Assembly: GCA_004124295.1 (NCBI GenBank)
Contig: SCKI01000002.1
Location: forward strand, 124,001-188,000
DNA: 64,000 bases
Direction of reading: 5' to 3'
From: Fidelibacterota bacterium
Lineage (GTDB): Bacteria; Fidelibacterota; Marinisomatia; SCGC-AAA003-L08; TS1B11
Shown: piece after piece, positions 58,643-64,000 of the stretch
Position numbering within the stretch: position 1 is the stretch's first letter
Layout: each line of letters begins with the position of its first letter
Position numbers and translations under genes: made by a program
Notes under the pieces: generated by a model
Databases searched by the model: none
The model's input: only the letters and a program-made list of their open reading frames with translations
What the model was told of the DNA's origin: nothing

Positions 58643-59683
58643 CTAACCGGTGCCCAGCAGTGTTCTGAGGGACTGCAAATATAGCGTCAGGGAGAGCTGC
58701 TGGGTAGGGTCAAAAACAGGTTCGCGGGCCGTGGAAACATAAGCATAGTCAATAGCGAAAGCCGGGAAGTCGAGACCCACCCCGAGGGTGAAGGGAAACA
58801 GCGCTCCCCTGCCGGCCCGCAGCCGGAGGCTCTCATTGACGCGCAGCTCCAGCCCGGCCCGGCCCAGAATGCTCAGCGGCCCCAGCTGCAGGTCGCGGGC
58901 CAGCCGCTCGCCATCCAAACGGGTGGTTCCCTCCAGGGCCAGCGTTACAGCCTGGCCGGTCAGGGGCAGTTTGAAATCCCACTGCAGACCCAGGGTTACC
59001 CGCGGCATGGTGGTCTCCCAGCGGCCGCTGCTCCAGTGCACCTGGGTGGTGGTGGCATCCTGCAGCAGCAGGCCCAGGCCCAGGCCGTGGCCCAGCTTCC
59101 GGTGCAGGCCGATATCGATGCCGAACCCCAGTCCGAGGGCGTCGGCGACCCGGTTGCCCAGCAACTTGGCGCTCAGGCCCCACACCCAGCCGGTCTGTTC
59201 CCGCCGGGCCAGCGACAGCAATATGCCCCACTCCCGCTGATTGAAATAGGTGACGTCGCTGCCCACCAGTATCTCGTCATCGTCCAGCAGGCCGTTGCCG
59301 TTCAAATCGGCCAGGGCGCTGCGTGTATCGGGAATGCGGTCGACGGCCCGCCGCAGAAGCCCGAGCTGCACGGCCAGTTTGCCGCTGGTGGGCAGCATCA
59401 CGGCGGCAAGATCGGCGCTGACCACACCGCCAAACTGCTCCCTATGGGCCAGCAGCAGGCTCGGCGGCTGGGCCTGCCCTACCAAGGCCGGATTGAAGAA
59501 ACCGGTGGCCGAACCGTGCAGCCCGTTCACCCCGGTGCCCCCCATGGCCATACTGCGGGCGGTGCCGGGGAACTCGAACAGTTCGCCGGCATACTTGGCT
59601 TGGCCCCACAGATTTGGGAGCGCCAGCAGTCCCAGCAGTCCGGCCGCGGCCAGGCGGCGGTTCAGCGGCAACAGGCCCCTCAC
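58643..59683 (-). CDS. PorV/PorQ-like outer-membrane beta-barrel protein
   Basis: The 346-residue protein has a signal peptide ending near residue 28 (NLWGQA), then FEFPGTARSMAMGGTGVNGL and SATGFFNPALVGQA. These match the start of the PorV/PorQ barrel family common in the FCB group. Amphipathic strands follow to the C terminus. An insert near residues 126-137 (DLNGNGLLDDDE) is a full EF-hand-type calcium loop, probably in an external loop. Start is GTG and overlaps the mutS stop by three bases. Function is unknown; no type IX secretion gene is seen near it. Confidence 0.75.
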   Translation of the reverse strand: MRGLLPLNRRLAAAGLLGLLALPNLWGQAKYAGELFEFPGTARSMAMGGTGVNGLHGSATGFFNPALVGQAQPPSLLLAHREQFGGVVSADLAAVMLPTSGKLAVQLGLLRRAVDRIPDTRSALADLNGNGLLDDDEILVGSDVTYFNQREWGILLSLARREQTGWVWGLSAKLLGNRVADALGLGFGIDIGLHRKLGHGLGLGLLLQDATTTQVHWSSGRWETTMPRVTLGLQWDFKLPLTGQAVTLALEGTTRLDGERLARDLQLGPLSILGRAGLELRVNESLRLRAGRGALFPFTLGVGLDFPAFAIDYAYVSTAREPVFDPTQQLSLTLYLQSLRTLLGTG

Positions 59684-62346
59684 AGGCCGTGCTTCTTTTT
59701 CAGGCTGTCGAGCAGGTTCAGCGCTTCCAGGGGGGTCAATGCCTGCACGTCAATTTTTTGAAACTCCTCTGTCAGGGCCTGCTCTTGGGCGGCAAACAGG
59801 CCGATCTGGTCATCCACCGGATGGTCCCTGCCCGTGGGTGTACCGGCAGCCGGTAGCGTCCGTGGCCCGGCTTCCTCTCCATCGCCGGCCAAGGAAGCCA
59901 GAATCTCCGCCGCCCGCTCGATGATCCATCTGGGCAGGCCGGCCATCCGGGCCACATGGATGCCGTAACTCCGGTCGGTGCCGCCGGGAACGATTTTACG
60001 GAGGAAGACCACCTCCTGTCCATGCTCGCGCACCGCCACGTTGAAGTTGCGCACCCGGGGCAGCACATCGGCCAGGGCCACCAGCTCATGGTAGTGGGTG
60101 GCAAAAATGGTCTTGGCGGCCACTGCGCTGTGCTGGTGCAGATACTCGGTGATCGCCCAGGCCAGGGAGAGGCCGTCGTAGGTGGAGGTGCCCCGGCCGA
60201 TCTCGTCGAGCAGGATCAGACTGGCCGTGCTGGCGTTATGCAGAATGTTGGCCGTCTCCACCATCTCCACCAGAAAAGTGCTCTCGCCGCCGGCCAGATT
60301 GTCGCTGGCGCCGACCCGCGTAAAGAGGCGGTCCACCAGCCCGATACGGGCAGCGGAGGCCGGCACATACGATCCCATATGGGCCAGCACCACGCAGAGG
60401 CCCACCTGCCGCAAATAGGTGCTTTTGCCCGACATGTTGGGCCCGGTGATGATGTGAATCTGGCTTTCGTCAGGGTCCATTTCCAGATCGTTGGGGGTAA
60501 AACTTTCGCCGGTGGGCAGCAGGGTTTCCACCACCGGATGGCGGCTCTCCTTGAGGCTCAAAATCTTGCCCTCCTCCAGCACCGGCCGCACGTAGTCCCC
60601 GCGCACCGCCACTTGCGCCAGTCCGGCAGCGTTGTCGAGGCGGGCCAGCAGGGCGGCCTGGGCCTGGATATCGGCGGCCCGGGCCAGTATCTCCTGCTGC
60701 AGGCTGTCAAACAGCTCCTTCTCCAACACGGCGATCTTGTCCTCCGCCGCCAGGATCGCCTCCTCCTGCTCCTGCAGCTCGGGGGTGATGTAGCGCTCGG
60801 CGTTGACCAGGGTCTGCTTGCGGATGTAATTCTCCGGCACCTTGTCCTGGTGGGTCCGGGTGATCTCGAGATAATAGCCGAAGACATTATTGTAGCCGAT
60901 CTTCAGACTGGGGATGCCGGTGCGCTCCCGCTCCGAGGCCTGCAGCTCGGCCATCCAGGTCTTGCCGCTGCCGGCCAGCTCGCGCAGGGCGTCGAGATCG
61001 GCGCTGTGGCCTGTCCGGATCACGCCCCCTTTGGCCAGCAGAATGGGCGGATCAGCGCTGATGGCGCCGCGGATCAGGGCCGTCAGGTCGGCGGTCCGGG
61101 GGCGGTCCTGCAGCAGCTCGGACAGCGGCGATGCGCCGGCATCCGCCACAAGAGTGACCAGCTGCTCCAGCAGCTCCAGGGTTTCGGCCACATTCGCCAC
61201 ATCCCTGGGTGTCGCCCGGCCGGTAGCCAGCCGGCCAACGATCCGCTCCAGGTCACTGGTACCGGCCAGCCCGGCCTGCAGGTCTTCGCGCAGATCGCTG
61301 TCGGCCACCAGGGCGGCCACCCGGTCCAGGCGCCGGTCGATGGCCTGCCGGTCATGGGAGGGGGTCCGCAGCCACTGCTTAAGTAACCGTGCGCCGGCGG
61401 CGGTGCGGGTCCGGTCGATGACGCTGATCAGGGTACCGTGGGTCCCCTGCGTCGCCAGGGAATGGAACAGCTCCAGGTTGCGGACGGTAAAGTCGTCGAG
61501 GATGAGGCTGTCCTCATCCTGGAAAGTCCGCAGGGCGCTGATGTGCGGCTTGGCGCCGGGCAGGTTGGCATATATATAATGTATCACCGCACCGGCGGCG
61601 CCCACCGCCAGCGGCAGATCGGCAATGCCAAAGCCCTTCAACGATGAAGTGCCGAAGTGGCGTATCAACTCATCGGTGGCGTTGGCCTGCTCACAAATCC
61701 AGTCGGGAAAGGTGCTGACCAGGGCTCCGCTGGCCTGCAGCAGGGCCTCGAGTCCGGCCTGGTGTCCCTCGGCAACCAGCACCTCGCTGGGCCGGTAACG
61801 CCGGAGCACCTCGCCTATTTCCTCCCGGGGCAGCTGGGCCGCCCGGAAATCGCCGGTGGAGTTGTCCAGCAGGGCCAGACCGGTCTCCTCGCCCTCCGGA
61901 ACCAGCGCCGCCAGATAGTTGTTCTCCCCCTGCTCCAGGAACTGCTCCGTATTGGCGGTGCCGGGAGTCACGACTTCCACCACCTCCCGCCGGACGATTC
62001 CCTTGGCCAGCTTGGGGTCCTCAACCTGCTCGCAGATGGCGACCCGATGGCCGGCCCGGAGCAGCTTGTGCAGGTAATTTTCCAGGCTGTGGTAGGGGAA
62101 ACCGGCCAGGGGGATATCGCTGGCCGGCCCTTTTTTGCCCGAGCGGCCGGAGTTGGACCGCTTGGTCAGGGCGATGCCCAGCACTTCGGCGGCGATTTTG
62201 GCGTCGCCCTCGAAGGTCTCGTAAAAATCGCCCATGCGGAACAGGATGATGGCGTTGGGGTGTTGCCGCTTGGCGGCCCGCCACTGCCCCATCAGGGCGG
62301 TCTCCCTGGGGGCGGGATTATCTGCTGATCGCTCTGTCATTTGCAT
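59680..62346 (-). CDS. mutS: DNA mismatch repair protein MutS
   Basis: MutS finds mispairs and insertion loops. The 888-residue product has the mismatch-reading GDFYETF (Phe and Glu of the FxE motif, near residue 40), connector, core and clamp domains, Walker A TGPNMSGKSTYLRQVG near residue 624, and the ABC signature and Walker B with LILLDEIGRGTSTYDGL. A C-terminal tail contains ALTPLEALNLLDSLKKKHGL, the helix-turn-helix dimerisation end of MutS1. The frame starts ATG at 62346 or 62340, with no good ribosome-binding site; a TTG at 62349 is also possible. Its gene end overlaps the PorV-like start. Confidence 0.97.
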   Translation of the reverse strand: MQMTERSADNPAPRETALMGQWRAAKRQHPNAIILFRMGDFYETFEGDAKIAAEVLGIALTKRSNSGRSGKKGPASDIPLAGFPYHSLENYLHKLLRAGHRVAICEQVEDPKLAKGIVRREVVEVVTPGTANTEQFLEQGENNYLAALVPEGEETGLALLDNSTGDFRAAQLPREEIGEVLRRYRPSEVLVAEGHQAGLEALLQASGALVSTFPDWICEQANATDELIRHFGTSSLKGFGIADLPLAVGAAGAVIHYIYANLPGAKPHISALRTFQDEDSLILDDFTVRNLELFHSLATQGTHGTLISVIDRTRTAAGARLLKQWLRTPSHDRQAIDRRLDRVAALVADSDLREDLQAGLAGTSDLERIVGRLATGRATPRDVANVAETLELLEQLVTLVADAGASPLSELLQDRPRTADLTALIRGAISADPPILLAKGGVIRTGHSADLDALRELAGSGKTWMAELQASERERTGIPSLKIGYNNVFGYYLEITRTHQDKVPENYIRKQTLVNAERYITPELQEQEEAILAAEDKIAVLEKELFDSLQQEILARAADIQAQAALLARLDNAAGLAQVAVRGDYVRPVLEEGKILSLKESRHPVVETLLPTGESFTPNDLEMDPDESQIHIITGPNMSGKSTYLRQVGLCVVLAHMGSYVPASAARIGLVDRLFTRVGASDNLAGGESTFLVEMVETANILHNASTASLILLDEIGRGTSTYDGLSLAWAITEYLHQHSAVAAKTIFATHYHELVALADVLPRVRNFNVAVREHGQEVVFLRKIVPGGTDRSYGIHVARMAGLPRWIIERAAEILASLAGDGEEAGPRTLPAAGTPTGRDHPVDDQIGLFAAQEQALTEEFQKIDVQALTPLEALNLLDSLKKKHGL

Positions 62347-62371
62347 CAATTACGGCTTGGTAAATATTGTC

Positions 62372-62400
62372 TTGACATCCTTGGCATTTTCGAATAATAT
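62372..62400 (+). promoter_or_regulatory. Candidate plus-strand promoter upstream of mutS
   Basis: The plus strand has TTGACA at 62372-62377, a perfect -35, then 17 bases and TAATAT at 62395-62400 (four of six). A better -10, AATAAT, starts two bases earlier with a 15-base spacer. It points away from mutS and against the direction of every other gene in the window. Confidence 0.45.
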
Positions 62401-62406
62401 GCGGCG

Positions 62407-62463
62407 GAGGTTCGGCTGAGGGGCCGCTTTCGGGTGACCCTGACTGCTTTACCTCCTTTTTTT
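62407..62463 (+). ncRNA. Candidate short structured RNA antisense to the DUF3800 gene end
   Basis: Directly after the candidate promoter the plus strand can form an outer stem GGAGGT (62406-62411) with ACCTCC (62451-62456), an inner stem AGGG with CCCT holding CCG-CTTT-CGG, and then seven T (62457-62463). This looks like a compact RNA of about 57 bases with its own terminator. The last 15 bases are antisense to the stop region of the DUF3800 gene, whose lysine codons produce the T run, so chance is possible. No known RNA family was recognised. Confidence 0.3.
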
Positions 62464-63345
62464 ATCCGCCCTGCTCGTGTAGGGGTCTGGCACGAACACT
62501 ATGCCATAAAGCGGATAGACTTCCCCATCCCGATAACTTTCACCCCTGAATTGTAGATTGTCTAATAATGGACTATACCGGTCGGCGATCTCCATTCTCG
62601 TTTCTGCTTCCATCCCACGTAGGGGCAATCGAAATCCCCAATTAATACAGTAAATGCACAGATCGGCCGCCTGTATGGGATAAGCCATATCGGAAGATAC
62701 GAATAGTGGTGTCGGGACGATCCATCTGGTTCTAGCCTGGCCCGTTCCAGCATTTCGAAAATAGCTCTCCAAACGACGGACAAACTGCCGGTCTTGGTTC
62801 TTGTCAACTTCATCCATTACAAGGAGGCCGTGGTCCTGCTTTGATTCCAGGAAATAGAAGTAACGCTCCAGTAGGAAGACCTGATCTTTTCTTAAAAATT
62901 CTTCGGCCTCATACGTATCAGGCTTGCTAACTCCTCTAGGAATAGCAGCAGCGAAAAGTATCGCACTATGGTTTTGTAGGATTCTAAATACGCTATCTGC
63001 CATTTGAATACAGGCTTGTCCATATGCCGTGAATTCGTTACGGATTGGGGATTTCTTTTCCAATCCTTTCGTTAAAAAGGCTCTACTGTACCTTCTTCGA
63101 ATAGCTCCTTCAAATATTTCGTCTTGGCGAGCCCATTTGAATCGATCCTTATCAAGGAGGTGGGAGCCTTTAAGCTCGGCGCGAAATTCGGAAAGCAGTG
63201 TCCCGAATGCGTCTCGCTCCGCTCGCTGCATGCTTAGGACAAACGACCAAAGTTTACTGGCATGAAGAGCAATCCCGCCGCGCACTTCGTAGGGCACTTG
63301 GCGATGGTCATGGCCGCTTTCATCCATGAAAAGTAGCCAGCTCAT
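62449..63345 (-). CDS. DUF3800 domain protein, likely acquired
   Basis: The 298-residue product has the N-terminal DESG motif (MSWLLFMDESGHDH), a central VMDEVDKNQDRQF acidic stretch, and the late SSDMAYPIQAADLCIYCINW, the three hallmarks of DUF3800, thought to be an RNase H-like fold. Function is not established; members occur in mobile and defence-related contexts. Single lines counted by hand gave 40-55% GC against about 67% in mutS, and codons such as AGA and ATA are more common than in its neighbours. AGGAG nine bases before the ATG overlaps the selB stop. The gene ends 103 bases before mutS. Confidence 0.82.
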   Translation of the reverse strand: MSWLLFMDESGHDHRQVPYEVRGGIALHASKLWSFVLSMQRAERDAFGTLLSEFRAELKGSHLLDKDRFKWARQDEIFEGAIRRRYSRAFLTKGLEKKSPIRNEFTAYGQACIQMADSVFRILQNHSAILFAAAIPRGVSKPDTYEAEEFLRKDQVFLLERYFYFLESKQDHGLLVMDEVDKNQDRQFVRRLESYFRNAGTGQARTRWIVPTPLFVSSDMAYPIQAADLCIYCINWGFRLPLRGMEAETRMEIADRYSPLLDNLQFRGESYRDGEVYPLYGIVFVPDPYTSRADKKRR

Positions 63346-63358
63346 TTATGGCGACTCC

Positions 63359-64000
63359 TTACCCACCGGCCCGCACCCGCTTGTCCCCCACCCGGACTGT
63401 CCGGCCCGTGCGGTCGAGGTATTCCAGCAGCGGTACCGCCTGCTTCCGGCTGGTGCCGATGAGACCCTTCAGGTCGGCCACGGATAGCTCCCGCTGGCTA
63501 TCGAAATGATCGTCCACCAGCCGCAGCAAGCGCTTCAGGTGGTCACGGTGCAGCAGCAGCCGGGGGGTGATGCGCACCAGTTGGCCCTGCTCCTCGGCGA
63601 TGGCCACGAGGGTCCGGGCCAGTTCCTCCGGCGCCTTCAGCCGGGCAGCCCAGTCCTCCAGGTACTCCAGCTGCAACCCCTGGTCCTTGATGCTGGTGAT
63701 GATGCGCTCCAGTAGTTTGGCGTCGTGGCCTGATAGATTGATGCGGAAATCGGGTAGCGCCCACAGTTCGTCATGGACCTGCAGGCGGTCCTGGCGCACC
63801 AAGTCCTTCAGCAGCCATTCGATGAATTTATCATCCCCGTCCACCTGCTGGCGTAGGGCTTCGCGGTTGATCCCGGCGCTGTAGGGCCCCTGCCGGTGGT
63901 GCTCGCCGATGGCGGCCAGCAGCTTTTCGGTCACCGTTTGGAGCTGCTCCGCTGTCAGCAGCCAACGGCCGCCCAGCAGCTGCAGCGGGGGCTCGGCCTT
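63359..64000 (-). CDS. selB: Selenocysteine-specific elongation factor SelB, C-terminal part
   Basis: SelB delivers Sec-tRNA to in-frame UGA codons by binding the SECIS hairpin. The visible 213 residues belong to the winged-helix C-terminal half: INREALRQQVDGDDKFIEWL, LPDFRINLSGHDAKLLERI, and the last domain with VADLKGLIGTSRKQAVPLLE then YLDRTGRTVRVGDKR, the SECIS-binding type. The frame is open through position 64000, so the GTPase domain lies beyond the edge. The call implies selenoprotein synthesis in this organism; selA, selC and selD are not visible here. Confidence 0.88.
   Translation of the reverse strand, partial: KAEPPLQLLGGRWLLTAEQLQTVTEKLLAAIGEHHRQGPYSAGINREALRQQVDGDDKFIEWLLKDLVRQDRLQVHDELWALPDFRINLSGHDAKLLERIITSIKDQGLQLEYLEDWAARLKAPEELARTLVAIAEEQGQLVRITPRLLLHRDHLKRLLRLVDDHFDSQRELSVADLKGLIGTSRKQAVPLLEYLDRTGRTVRVGDKRVRAGG

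Noticed and set aside
62341-62448. Possible minus-strand promoter for mutS (TATTAT-like -10 near 62395)
   Set aside because: No reasonable -35 lies 16-18 bases upstream on that strand. The AT patch is better explained by the plus-strand signal or by the foreign gene boundary.

Overview
This 64 kb window reads as one continuous block of bacterial chromosome. Every convincing gene lies on the minus strand, so transcription runs from position 64000 towards 1. The DNA is GC-rich, coding density is very high, and most neighbouring genes overlap by 1-4 bases or sit within 20 bases. A Gram-negative cell is indicated by lnt, a LolA-like carrier, the LPS heptose phosphatase GmhB and a PorV/PorQ-like outer-membrane barrel. 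The batABCDE operon, the PorV-like protein, the short omega subunit and the DUF5683-like protein together suggest the FCB group (Bacteroidetes/Chlorobi/Marinimicrobia/Calditrichaeota relatives), perhaps Marinimicrobia-like; this is inference without a tree.

Region 1 (about 25.5 kb down to 1) is a translation and transcription supercluster in an ancestral order: tRNA-Thr(UGU), tRNA-Tyr, tRNA-Gly, tRNA-Thr(GGU), tuf, rpmG, tRNA-Trp, secE, nusG, rplKAJL, rpoBC, then rpsL, rpsG, fusA, a second identical tuf, and the S10 and spc operons as far as rplR. The only clear internal promoter is between rpoC and rpsL. L5 carries an unusual Lys/Ala/Pro-rich N-terminal tail of about 90 residues. Several core genes start with TTG or GTG.

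Region 2 (25.6-35.3 kb) holds cysS, ddl, gmhB, a flippase-like membrane protein, a LolA-like carrier, ftsK, gcvT, ruvA, ruvC and yebC. Region 3 (35.4-42.6 kb) is the aerotolerance-type batABCDE operon behind gatA, tatA and a DUF4321 protein. Region 4 (42.6-48 kb) interleaves purine synthesis (purQ, purS, purC, purB) with phosphatidylethanolamine synthesis (pssA, psd), and htrA follows upstream. Region 5 (48-58.5 kb) is truA, an EcfT-like protein, a DUF5683-like protein, lnt, ruvX, an HU/IHF protein, a bifunctional Rel, dnaB, a family 4 uracil-DNA glycosylase, rpoZ, gmk and yicC.

Region 6 (58.6-64 kb) is a PorV-like gene coupled to mutS, then a DUF3800 gene of clearly lower GC, then the C-terminal end of selB, which runs off the window. 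Between mutS and the DUF3800 gene is the only promising plus-strand signal: a consensus -35 with a 17-base spacer, followed by a short structured segment ending in seven T. No CRISPR array, insertion sequence, prophage or complete defence system was seen. No stretch of more than 300 bases lacks a gene.
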